From: CAZRXG01 sp964603985
GTDB taxonomy: Bacteria > Chloroflexota > Anaerolineae > Aggregatilineales > UBA3940
DNA length: 64,000 nucleotides
Reading direction: 5' to 3'
Assembly: GCA_964603985.1 (NCBI GenBank)
Contig: CAZRXG010000016.1
Coordinates: forward strand, 1-64,000
Below the pieces are notes generated by a model that was given only the letters and a program-made list of their open reading frames with translations, did no database searches and was not told where the DNA came from. Shown here piece after piece: positions 41,649-49,291 of the stretch. Made by a program: the position numbers and the translations under genes. Each line of letters starts with the position of its first letter. Position 1 is the stretch's first letter.

Positions 41649-44117
41649 CTATACCAGCAGCCCGCCAACCTGATACACGAGCGTCGCCACCACCCAGGCC
41701 AATCCACACGTATAGAGGATCTGGTACAGCGTCCAGCGCCAGCCGAACTCCTGGCGCATCGCGGCAACGGTGCCCATGCAGGGAACGTACAGCAGCACGA
41801 AGACGTTGAAGGCCACCGCCGACAGCGGCGTGAACGAGGTCCGCAGCGCCTCCTGGAGTCTGGTGGTGTCCTCGCCCGCCTCCTCGACGCCCAGCAGGTT
41901 GGCGCTCTCCATCCTGACGCCGGGGATGGCGTTCGCCGTGCGGGGGACGATGTTGATCGCCTCCTGGACGGTCAACACGACCGCCCTGCCGAAGCCAACG
42001 GCGATGTCCTTGAGATCCTCCAGAAAAGTAGTTGCCGTCTCCGGCTCTTCACCGGCGACCGCGCCCCCGGTTTCCCCGACGTAGACCTGGCTCATCGTCC
42101 CGACGACGACCTCCTTGGCAACGAAGCCGGAGATCAGCGCCCCGGCAGCTTCCCAGCTTCCGAAGCCAGCCGGTGCAAAAACCGGCGCAATGGCCCGGCT
42201 GACCGCCCCGAAGAGGCTGTCTTCGGCGCGGACGCGGTTGAACCCGCCGACACCCGCGCGGGCCGGGGCCGCCATCAGGAACCAGATCACAACCGAGGTG
42301 AGCATAATGATCGTCGCTGCGCTGCGCAGGAACCTGGCGGTGCGCTCCCACATCTGGAGCAGCACATCTTTGGGGGCAGGCAGGCGGTAGGGGGGCAGCT
42401 CCATCACGAANNNNNNNNNNCCGCCGCCAAGCGCAAAGCGGCTGACGCGGCCAAGGCCGCCCTGGCTCAAGCGCAACAGAGCGAGCAAGCGGCGCAGGCT
42501 CAGGCCACGGCCGCTGCCCAAAAACTTACCGAAGCCGAGGCGCAGAAGAAGGCTGCCGACGGGGCCCTGGCGAGCGCCAAGAACCAGGTGGCCGCCGCCA
42601 CCCAGGCGGCCCCGCCGCAGCGCCATCACGAACGGCGCGGGGGGCTTGCCGCTGAACACGGTGCGCTTCATGACGAAGCCCGTCACCAGCGCGGCGGCGA
42701 TCCCCAGCGCGTACATGGCGAAGACCAGGCTGCCCGCCCGCGCGCCGAAGAATGCCGCCCCGAACAGCACGTACACCGGCAGGCGCGCGCCGCAGCTCAT
42801 GAAGGGCACCAGGAAACCGATCAGCTTGCGGTCGGCCTCGTCCTCCAGCGTGCGCGTGGCGTAGACCGCCGGGACGGTGCAGCCGAAGCCGACCAGCATC
42901 GGCAGGAAGCTCTTGCCCGTCAGGCCCAGCACACCCATGACGCGATCCATCACGAAGGCCGCGCGCGCCATGTAGCCGGTATCCTCCAGGAGGGCGATGC
43001 CGAAGTAGAGGAACATCAGCACCGGCACGAAGGTCAGCACGCCGCCCACCCCGGCGATCACGCCGTCGACGATCAGCGCCTCGAACCAGGTGCCGCCCAG
43101 GCCGATCAGGCCCAGGATCGCGACGGCCCAGTTGGTGACCGGCCCACCGATGACGCCGTCGACCCAGTCGAGCAGGGGCGTGCTGACGTTGGCCGTCAAC
43201 TGGAAAATCAGCCACATCGCGACCAGGAAGAGCGGCACGCCCCAGACGGGGTGCGCGGAGATCTTGTCGATCTTGTCCGAGGTAGTCTCGTCCACCAACA
43301 CCCTGGGACGCCTGACGACGCCCCTGACCAGCCGCCCGATGAACGCATAGCGCCGGTCGGCGATCAGCGTCTCGGCCTCCTCGCCGGTCATGGCCTCGAT
43401 GCGCGCCACCGCCTCCCCGGCAGCCGCGAGCAGATCGGCGTGGCCGCCCGCTTCGAGGTGGGCATAGATGTCCTCGTCATTCTCCAGCAGCTTGACGGCC
43501 AGCCAGCGCGGGGGATACTGCTCGCCGAGCGCGCCCTCAGCCTCGACGCGGGCCTGGAGGGCGGCAAGCTCGTCCTCGACCGCCTCGCCGTAATCGACCG
43601 CCACCGGGGTGGTGGGCTGCGGCCCGGCTGTGAACTGCGAGATGGCCTGCCGGAGCGTGTCCAGCCCGGCGCTGCGGATGCCGACCGTCTCGACCACCGG
43701 GGCGCCACCCAGGCGCTCCGACAGCCTGTCCCGGTCGATCTGGAGGCCGCGCCGGTGCGCCACGTCGCTCATGTTGAGCGCCAGGATGAGCGGTGCTTCC
43801 ATCTCAAGCAACTGGACGACCAGGTACAGGTTGCGCTCCAGGTTAGAGGCATCGGCGACGGCCACGACCGCGCCGGGGCGCTCACGCACGATGAAGTCGC
43901 GGGCGATGATCTCCTCCGGGGAGTAGGCCGTCAGGCTGTAGGTGCCCGGTAGATCAACGACCGCGATTTCGCGGTCGCCAATGCGTGTCCTGCCCTCTTT
44001 TTTCTCAACCGTCTTGCCGGGCCAGTTGCCGACGTGCTGGCGCGTCCCCGTCAGGGCGTTAAATAGAGTGCTTTTACCAACGTTTGGGTTTCCAGCGAGC
44101 GCGATGGTGGCGACCAT
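41649..44117 (-). CDS. feoB: Ferrous iron transporter FeoB, interrupted by gap/insert
   Basis: FeoB imports Fe2+ using an N-terminal GTPase and a polytopic membrane domain. From the ATG at 44117 (GAAGGAGAAGGC upstream), the G domain shows GNPNVGKST, DLPGTYSL and LNMSD, followed by the helical spacer and Gate domains (including FGCTVPAV). The sequence carries ten N (42411-42420) and about 200 bp of foreign sequence (42421-42622). The 10-bp CCATCACGAA is on both sides. Removing one repeat with the insert joins PAPFVM to ELPPYRLP, the normal FeoB text, and leaves 748 residues, as expected for the family. The insert is likely a misassembly. Confidence 0.93.
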   Translation of the reverse strand: MVATIALAGNPNVGKSTLFNALTGTRQHVGNWPGKTVEKKEGRTRIGDREIAVVDLPGTYSLTAYSPEEIIARDFIVRERPGAVVAVADASNLERNLYLVVQLLEMEAPLILALNMSDVAHRRGLQIDRDRLSERLGGAPVVETVGIRSAGLDTLRQAISQFTAGPQPTTPVAVDYGEAVEDELAALQARVEAEGALGEQYPPRWLAVKLLENDEDIYAHLEAGGHADLLAAAGEAVARIEAMTGEEAETLIADRRYAFIGRLVRGVVRRPRVLVDETTSDKIDKISAHPVWGVPLFLVAMWLIFQLTANVSTPLLDWVDGVIGGPVTNWAVAILGLIGLGGTWFEALIVDGVIAGVGGVLTFVPVLMFLYFGIALLEDTGYMARAAFVMDRVMGVLGLTGKSFLPMLVGFGCTVPAVYATRTLEDEADRKLIGFLVPFMSCGARLPVYVLFGAAFFGARAGSLVFAMYALGIAAALVTGFVMKRTVFSGKPPAPFVMALRRGRLGGGGHLVLGARQGPVGSLLLRLGFGKFLGSGRGLSLRRLLALLRLSQGGLGRVSRFALGGXXXXFVMELPPYRLPAPKDVLLQMWERTARFLRSAATIIMLTSVVIWFLMAAPARAGVGGFNRVRAEDSLFGAVSRAIAPVFAPAGFGSWEAAGALISGFVAKEVVVGTMSQVYVGETGGAVAGEEPETATTFLEDLKDIAVGFGRAVVLTVQEAINIVPRTANAIPGVRMESANLLGVEEAGEDTTRLQEALRTSFTPLSAVAFNVFVLLYVPCMGTVAAMRQEFGWRWTLYQILYTCGLAWVVATLVYQVGGLLV
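42411..42632. other. Assembly gap plus apparent foreign insert in feoB
   Basis: Ten N occupy 42411-42420. The next 202 bp read in the plus direction as an Ala/Lys/Gln coiled coil (AAKRKAADAAKAALAQAQQ). This is unlike FeoB and coding on the opposite strand. CCATCACGAA occurs at 42401-42410 and 42623-42632. Deletion of 222 bp restores an ordinary feoB. Confidence 0.85.
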
Positions 44118-44484
44118 GCCTTCTCCTTCTTGCGAAATGGGGCCGCTCGCGACCTGAGGAAGCAACCAGGATTCTGTGGGCCATGCCGCGCCCCAGCGCC
44201 AGACGGGTGTCCTCTTTGACGGCGACGATCAGGGGGCCGTGCAGGCCGGACTGCATGACCCGCAGGGGCACCCCGGTGTTGAAGCCCAGGTCGGCCAGCC
44301 GCTTACGCAGCTTGCGCCCGCCCTGAACCTCGACCAGCTCGACCGTCTCGCCCGCCGGGGCCATGCAGAGAGGGATAATTTGACGCCGCCCGTTTTGCCT
44401 GTGTGTCACCAGGTCTGCTTCCCTGTTAAGTGTAGTTGTGGCCACAGTTCCCGCGTCCTCGATGATGCTGCGATGTAAGGTCAT
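44074..44484 (-). CDS. feoA: FeoA domain protein
   Basis: FeoA is a small SH3-like protein that assists FeoB in iron uptake. 136 residues are predicted from the ATG at 44484. The FeoA fold spans about 37-108, with IIPLCMAPAGETVELVEV and RLADLGFNTGVPLRVMQSG. The last 27 or so residues are Arg/His-rich and overlap the start of feoB by 44 bp in another frame. They are unlike FeoA and may be a translated overlap. The gene leads the iron block. A promoter and palindromic operator lie just upstream (44505-44555). Confidence 0.85.
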   Translation of the reverse strand: MTLHRSIIEDAGTVATTTLNREADLVTHRQNGRRQIIPLCMAPAGETVELVEVQGGRKLRKRLADLGFNTGVPLRVMQSGLHGPLIVAVKEDTRLALGRGMAHRILVASSGRERPHFARRRRHGRHHRARWKPKRW

Positions 44485-44504
44485 AAGGCGGTGTTATCGC
44501 CGGG

Positions 44505-44555
44505 TATAAAGTATACCTTATAACATATTATAAAGCGAGCCTTTGTATCTGAAAA
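44505..44555 (-). promoter_or_regulatory. feoA promoter with DtxR-like palindrome
   Basis: On the minus strand TTTTCA (44555-44550), 17 bp and TATAAT (44532-44527) form a promoter. The 18-bp near-palindrome TATAAGGTATACTTTATA (44522-44505) covers the expected start site. Only one base pair of the palindrome mismatches. This position suits a repressor, most simply the DtxR-family protein encoded in the same block. Confidence 0.65.
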
Positions 44556-44584
44556 GTGATATTTGTCACGGGTTGGGCGGACAA

Positions 44585-44614
44585 TTGTCCGTGCGCCCCG
44601 CGATGTGCTATGCT
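44585..44614 (+). promoter_or_regulatory. Extended -10 promoter of URO-D-family gene
   Basis: TTGTCC and TATGCT with an 18-bp spacer, plus TGC directly before the -10 (TGCTATGCT), form a good plus-strand promoter 35 bp before the start at 44649. Confidence 0.55.
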
Positions 44615-44648
44615 GTCCCCCAACCCACCCGTACAGGAGCACCCGACC

Positions 44649-45635
44649 ATGAAACCCAGAGAGCGCGTGTTTGCCGCACTTGAGCGCCGCCAGACGGACC
44701 GTGTGCCGCGCTTCGAGATCTGGATCGACGCGCTGCTGGACGAACTGGGCCAGCCCGACATCCCCGCCGCGCACGTCAACCTGGGGCAGGACAACGTCAT
44801 GATGCCCAGCCGGATGCCACCGGGCAGCAATGCCTGGAAGACCGGCCTCGACGAGTGGGGGCGCGTGTGGCAGGACGGCATGTACACGACCGGCGTGGTC
44901 GACACGGAGGAAGATTTGCGGCGCTACAGCCCGCCGCTGAGCCACGTCGAGGCGCGCTTCGATGCCGACGAGGTGCGGGCGGTGCGGGCGCGCTACCCCG
45001 ATCACTGCCTGATCTTCGGCACGCACAACGGGCCTTTCACGGCGGGCTACATGGCGATGGGCTTCGAGCGCTTCTTCGTGCGGCTGGTCGACGATCCGGC
45101 GTTTGTGCACCGGCTGCTGGAGGCGCGCACCGCGTGGTGCATCGCGGTGTACCGGCGGGCGGTCGAGCTGGGGGCCGAGGTGCTGGTGCTGGGCGACGAC
45201 GCGGCGCACAAAAGCGGTCCGATGATCTCCCCGCCGATGTGGCGCGAGTTCGTGCTGCCCTACCACCGGCGGATCGTCGATGCGGTGGACGTGCCGTTCA
45301 TCTGGCACAGCGATGGCGACATTCGCCCGCTGCTGCCGATGGCAGTTGAGGCGGGCTTCGCCGGGGTGCACGGATTGGAGCCTGCGGCGGGCATCGACCT
45401 GGGCGCGGTCAAGCGCGAGTTCGGGCGCGAGCTGGTGCTGGTGGGCAACGTGGACATCCGCGTATTGTGCGGCTCTGACCTGGAGGCGGTGCGGCGGGAG
45501 GTCAGGCGCTGCATCGAGCAGGGCGCGCCGGGCGGCGGCTACCTGATCGCGACGTGCAACAGCATCTTTGAGGGGCTGAACCCGGCGGCGGTGGCGGAGA
45601 TGTTCCGGTGCGAGGAGGAGGTGGGGATCTACTAA
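44649..45635 (+). CDS. Uroporphyrinogen decarboxylase (URO-D) family protein
   Basis: 328 residues from the ATG at 44649; CAGGAGCACC lies upstream. The TIM-barrel URO-D superfamily includes heme-pathway HemE and corrinoid or methylcobalamin methyltransferases (MtaA, CmuA). Visible family features are KPRERVFAALERRQTDRVPR at the start, GDDAAHKSGPMISPPMWREF, and the WHSDGDIRPLLPMAVEAGF and LVGNVDIRVLCGS motifs. The pattern looks closer to the methyltransferase-like branch than to HemE, which has GRPVDRxP and other residues. No corrinoid protein gene is adjacent. Substrate is unknown. Confidence 0.88.
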   Translation: MKPRERVFAALERRQTDRVPRFEIWIDALLDELGQPDIPAAHVNLGQDNVMMPSRMPPGSNAWKTGLDEWGRVWQDGMYTTGVVDTEEDLRRYSPPLSHVEARFDADEVRAVRARYPDHCLIFGTHNGPFTAGYMAMGFERFFVRLVDDPAFVHRLLEARTAWCIAVYRRAVELGAEVLVLGDDAAHKSGPMISPPMWREFVLPYHRRIVDAVDVPFIWHSDGDIRPLLPMAVEAGFAGVHGLEPAAGIDLGAVKREFGRELVLVGNVDIRVLCGSDLEAVRREVRRCIEQGAPGGGYLIATCNSIFEGLNPAAVAEMFRCEEEVGIY

Positions 45636-45695
45636 AGAGCGGGGACGAGGGGCCTCACATACGGCCCCCCTCCCTTTCATCCGCGCCGGGCGCGG

Positions 45696-45905
45696 TCACT
45701 CCTCCAGCGTAAAGCCGACCTTGACCGTGACCTGCCAGCGATCCACCTGGCCGTCTTTGATCGCCCCCCGCGTCTCAACCACCTCGAACCAGCGCATGTT
45801 GCGCACCGTCTCCGACGCCCTGGCGAGCGCGTTCTGGACGGCCTCCTCCATCGAGCTGGTGGAGGTGCCGATCACCTCGATCTTCTTGTAGATGGGGTCG
45901 CTCAT
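45696..45905 (-). CDS. Dodecin
   Basis: 69 residues, the full length of dodecins. These small flavin- or CoA-binding proteins assemble as dodecamers and store or buffer flavin. The sequence shows YKKIEVIGTSTSSMEEAVQN, then ETVRNMRWFEVVETRG with the conserved Trp that stacks on flavin, and VDRWQVTVKVGFTLEE. GGAGAG lies upstream of the ATG. It is a single-gene unit. Confidence 0.95.
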   Translation of the reverse strand: MSDPIYKKIEVIGTSTSSMEEAVQNALARASETVRNMRWFEVVETRGAIKDGQVDRWQVTVKVGFTLEE

Positions 45906-45961
45906 ATGAAACTCTCCTTCACTGTGAATGGATGCCCTTCCCCCATTATAGTCGAGAAGAC

Positions 45962-45997
45962 ACGGGGCGGGGCGGCCTTGCGACCACCCCGTCCCGT
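45962..45997. other. GC-rich hairpin upstream of dodecin gene
   Basis: ACGGGGCGGGG pairs with CCCCGTCCCGT with one mismatch and a 14-nt loop. It lies upstream of both dodecin and the small plus-strand gene, so a terminator role is not obvious. It may be a repeat or regulatory structure. Confidence 0.35.
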
Positions 45998-46151
45998 CGA
46001 ATTAAGGAGAGAGGATCAGAAGCGTCCCTGTCGCTTCATCCTATAGACGCGCCCGGAGGGCGGCATCTTTCGTAAAAATCACGTATAAAACGGCCCACAT
46101 GCGTAACTTTTGGCCCATCATGGCGTATAATAATAATGAGGGGTGCAAGAT

Positions 46152-46391
46152 ATGGATAAAGAGGGGAAGAACTCAATGCCGCAGGCTTTATCACAGTTGA
46201 AGGCAAACCCAATCAAGCGCGCGCTGCAAAAGGTTGCCGCGCTGGGATTGCGCGGGCTGATCATCTTCGCGCTGGGGACGCTGGTCACCGCCGCCCGCGC
46301 AGGCGAGCAGGCGCGCCAGTATTCATCCGCACTCGTGTCGTCGGTGCCGTCTGGCAGGCTGGCTGCCAGATTGCTGCGCGACCGGTCCTAG
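46152..46391 (+). CDS. Small protein with one hydrophobic helix
   Basis: 79 residues from the ATG at 46152, with GAGGGGTG upstream; a GTG at 46143 is also possible. A basic N-terminus is followed by a moderately hydrophobic helix (about residues 27-48, LGLRGLIIFALGTLVTAARA) and a Ser/Arg tail. A TATAAT hexamer lies 21-26 bp upstream. A strong terminator follows at 46485. No family was recognised; the promoter-gene-terminator layout supports real expression. Confidence 0.55.
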   Translation: MDKEGKNSMPQALSQLKANPIKRALQKVAALGLRGLIIFALGTLVTAARAGEQARQYSSALVSSVPSGRLAARLLRDRS

Positions 46392-46394
46392 AGC

Positions 46395-46442
46395 GCGCAA
46401 AGGAAGCGGCGCAAAGAAGCGGCGCAAAGAAGCAGCGCAAGG
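46395..46442. repeat. 13-bp tandem repeat GCGCAAAGAAGCG
   Basis: About 3.5 units of 13 to 14 bp (GCGCAAAGGAAGCG, GCGCAAAGAAGCG, GCGCAAAGAAGCA, GCGCAAGG) lie directly after the small gene. It is a minisatellite-like array of unknown role. Confidence 0.75.
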
Positions 46443-46484
46443 CGCGAGAGAACGTAAGAACGCAGGGCGAGAGGTTTTCGTTTT

Positions 46485-46525
46485 CCTCCCCCTTCCATGT
46501 TTCGGAAGGGGGAGGGCGCTTTTTT
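46485..46525 (+). terminator. Intrinsic terminator after the small gene
   Basis: CCTCCCCCTTCC / GGAAGGGGGAGG forms a 12-bp stem with a 7-nt loop, followed by GCGC and a TTTTTT run at 46520-46525. It is a strong rho-independent terminator in the plus direction. Confidence 0.9.
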
Positions 46526-46560
46526 ACATCGGGGTCGCAGGCCGCCCCGCCGACTGCCGC

Positions 46561-49128
46561 TTACTCGACAGCCAGGTCGCTGATGTACCAGATGTGCAGG
46601 TTGTCCCACCGAACGTCAAGCGGCTCATTACCTCTATTATTGCAGGCCATGATCTTGATCTCGCCCCAGGAGTGCTCAACGTATTCCTCATCCTCGACGT
46701 ATAAGACCGGCGCGCCATTGGCGTAGACGGCGATCTGCGGCCCCCTGGCGACGATGACGATATGGTTGATTTCATATATGCCTGCCAGTGGGCTGCCCTG
46801 GTGCTCAGCCAACTTGGTTCGCTGATCGCCGAATTGTCGGTCAAGGACGATGGCTCCCAAATGGCTGAAGCCGAGGTCGTAGAAGCCGTCCTTCTCACCC
46901 CCGCCTTCCTCCCACCACTCCCGGAAGTGCACATGCCATGCCCCATTCTGAATAGCTTCAATACGTGCGTCAAAGGACAGTACGAAATCTACAGGGTAGG
47001 GCAGGGCCTGGTTCTGCACAGGAGAACAGCACCAGTTCCGATCCGGGGGGGCGGTGGGGTCGGGCGCGTCGGCAATCGTCGCGTACTCACCATCGACATA
47101 GGCGTTGTGCCCACCTACAGTATTTTCGGGCTCACTTATTGGACCGACTGCCCAGCCGCCGGACTCGTCCTCAAAGTCTTGTTCGAAGTCCGGCTCCCGG
47201 TCGGCGATGGTATCCAGGATCGGATCGGCGAAGGCGCGGGCCTGGGCGGCCATCCCGGACTCGGCGCCCTCCAGGGGAAGGTCCCTGATGTTCCAGACGC
47301 GCAGGTTGTCCCAGCGAGCTTCAAGCGGCTCATCACCTCTACGATTGCAGACCATGATCTGAATCACGCCCGAGGACTGCTCAACGTATTCCTCATCTTC
47401 GACGTATAAGACCGGCGTGCCATTGGCGTAGACGGCGATCTGCGGCCCCCTGGCGACGAGGACAATATGGTTGGTTTCATATATGCCTGCCAGCGGGCTG
47501 CCTTGGTGCTCAGCTAACTTGGTTTGCTGATCGCCGAGTTGCCGGTCAAGGGCGAGGACTCCCGACTGGTCGAAGCTGAGGTCGTAGAAGTCGCTCTTTT
47601 CATCCCCGCCTCCCTCCTCCCGGAAGTGCACGGTCCACTCTCCTACCTGAACAACTTCAACACGTACGTCAACAGACAGTACGAAATTTACAGGGAGGGG
47701 CATGGCCTCGTGCTTCCCACCAGGAGAACAGCACCAGTTCTGATTCAGCGGGGCTTCGGGGTCGGGCGCGTCGGCAACCGTCGCATACTCGCCATCGACG
47801 TAGGCGGCATGCCCACCCATAGTATGTTCGGGATCACTCATTGGATCGACCGGCCAGCCGCTGGATTCATCTTCAAAGTCGTCTTCGAAGTCCGGCTCCC
47901 GGTCGGCGATGGCAGCCAGGATCGGATCGGCAAAGGCGCGGGCCTGGGCGACCATCTCGGCCCCGGCCTCGGTTGGGGTCGGCATTGGCGTAGGAGCGGA
48001 CGCCGGTGGGGCCTCTGCCTCAGCCTCGGTGCCTTCAACTGCGGTGGCCTCAGCCGGGGCCAGCGCCGGTTGCTCCTGGGATGGGACTCCGGCCATGGGG
48101 GTCGGCGACGCCTCGCCCCGTGCAAACAGCCCCAGCGCCGACGCCCCGCCGAGCAGCCCGGCCAGCACCACCACGCCGATCACGGCCCAGAGCCAGGGAG
48201 GCAGACGGCGGGCCGGGACAGCCGGGGCGGCCTCCAGACCCAGCGTCGTGGCCGGAGGCTCTTCCATGGTCCGCGCCTCCGCCGAGACGGCGGTCGGTGG
48301 AGGCCCGACCGGGACGCCCTCAATCGCGCGGGCAAAGGCCCCGGCCATCGCCGAACAGGTTTCAAAACGCGCCCCAGGTTCGCGTGACAGCGCCTTGAGC
48401 AGCACCCGCTCTACATCTTCGGGCAGGTCGGGGCGCAGGCTGCGGGGTGGCGGCAGGGGCTCGTTGAGCTGCATGTAGACCAGCGCCAGGGGCGTCTCGG
48501 CCTGGAAGGGCGTCTGCCCGGTGAGCATCTCGTACAGCACAATCCCAAGCGAATACTGGTCGGTGGCAGGCGTCAGGTTTTTACTTCCCTGGCACTGCTC
48601 CGGCGACATGTAGGCCGGGGTGCCCAGGATTCTCTCGCCGGTCAGGTCGAGCGTGGCTTCGACCATCTTGGCGATACCGAAGTCGGTGAGGTAGGCGTTG
48701 CCCCTCTCGTCTATCAGAACATTGGAGGGCTTCACGTCGCGGTGCAGGATATTGTGCTCGTGAGCGTAGCCGAGGGCGTCGGCCACCTGGGAGAGAATGC
48801 TGCCGGCCTCGTCCAGGGGCATCGGGCCGCGCTCGATGCGGTCTTTGAGCGTCCCGGTAGGCAGGTAACGCATGATGAGGTAGGAAACGCCATTCTCCTC
48901 GCCGAAGGCGTGCACCGGCAGGATGGTGGGGTGCTCCAGCCGGGCGATGGCTCTTGCTTCACGCGCAAAGCGCTCCTGGAAATGGGGGTCTCGCGAGTAG
49001 TACTCCGGCAGGACTTTAACGGCCACATAGCGATCCGTGCCGGGGTCGTAGGCTTTATAGACGGTCGCCATGCCGCCCATGCCGATCTGCTCGACAATGC
49101 GGCAGTTGCCCAGTGTACGGCCAATCAT
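46561..49128 (-). CDS. Receptor-type Ser/Thr kinase with duplicated ectodomain
   Basis: 855 residues from the ATG at 49128 (GGAGG upstream). The PknB-like kinase domain (1-265) is complete: GMGGMATV loop, VAVK (Lys38), HRDVKPSN (Asp131), DFG and SPEQ. A linker and one transmembrane helix (about 308-332) lead to a low-complexity stalk and two tandem repeats of about 230 residues (about 390-620 and 625-855). Both have YVDGEYATVADAPDP, NWCCSP and LAEHQGSPLAGIYE. The repeats look like concanavalin/LamG-type jelly rolls, so the outer part probably binds sugar or another ligand. The kinase is likely active, unlike the pseudokinase at 31 kb. Confidence 0.93.
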   Translation of the reverse strand: MIGRTLGNCRIVEQIGMGGMATVYKAYDPGTDRYVAVKVLPEYYSRDPHFQERFAREARAIARLEHPTILPVHAFGEENGVSYLIMRYLPTGTLKDRIERGPMPLDEAGSILSQVADALGYAHEHNILHRDVKPSNVLIDERGNAYLTDFGIAKMVEATLDLTGERILGTPAYMSPEQCQGSKNLTPATDQYSLGIVLYEMLTGQTPFQAETPLALVYMQLNEPLPPPRSLRPDLPEDVERVLLKALSREPGARFETCSAMAGAFARAIEGVPVGPPPTAVSAEARTMEEPPATTLGLEAAPAVPARRLPPWLWAVIGVVVLAGLLGGASALGLFARGEASPTPMAGVPSQEQPALAPAEATAVEGTEAEAEAPPASAPTPMPTPTEAGAEMVAQARAFADPILAAIADREPDFEDDFEDESSGWPVDPMSDPEHTMGGHAAYVDGEYATVADAPDPEAPLNQNWCCSPGGKHEAMPLPVNFVLSVDVRVEVVQVGEWTVHFREEGGGDEKSDFYDLSFDQSGVLALDRQLGDQQTKLAEHQGSPLAGIYETNHIVLVARGPQIAVYANGTPVLYVEDEEYVEQSSGVIQIMVCNRRGDEPLEARWDNLRVWNIRDLPLEGAESGMAAQARAFADPILDTIADREPDFEQDFEDESGGWAVGPISEPENTVGGHNAYVDGEYATIADAPDPTAPPDRNWCCSPVQNQALPYPVDFVLSFDARIEAIQNGAWHVHFREWWEEGGGEKDGFYDLGFSHLGAIVLDRQFGDQRTKLAEHQGSPLAGIYEINHIVIVARGPQIAVYANGAPVLYVEDEEYVEHSWGEIKIMACNNRGNEPLDVRWDNLHIWYISDLAVE

Positions 49129-49278
49129 CACACACATCCTCCAGTGTTCCACAGGTTGGCAGACGTGGCGAACGGCTTTGATGAGGGAGCGAAGGGAATG
49201 TTCTACATCCATTATATCATGTGATCAAACACCGCGTCCTTCACCGCCCCCCGTTTTCGCCCTCCCTCGCCGACGGGG

Positions 49279-49284
49279 TACAAT
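49279..49284 (+). promoter_or_regulatory. -10 element for a leaderless glycosyltransferase gene
   Basis: TACAAT ends 7 bp before the ATG at 49292, the spacing expected if transcription starts at the initiation codon. No ribosome site is visible. A leaderless mRNA is inferred. Confidence 0.4.
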
Positions 49285-49291
49285 CGGGCGC

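Noticed and set aside
41526..43952. 808-codon plus-strand frame through feoB
   Set aside because: It is antisense to FeoB and only partly coding-like in the 202-bp insert, which is a separate artefact.
44556..44648. N-terminal extension of the URO-D-family protein
   Set aside because: It covers the promoter-like TGCTATGCT element and lacks family similarity; the ATG at 44649 has AGGAG upstream.
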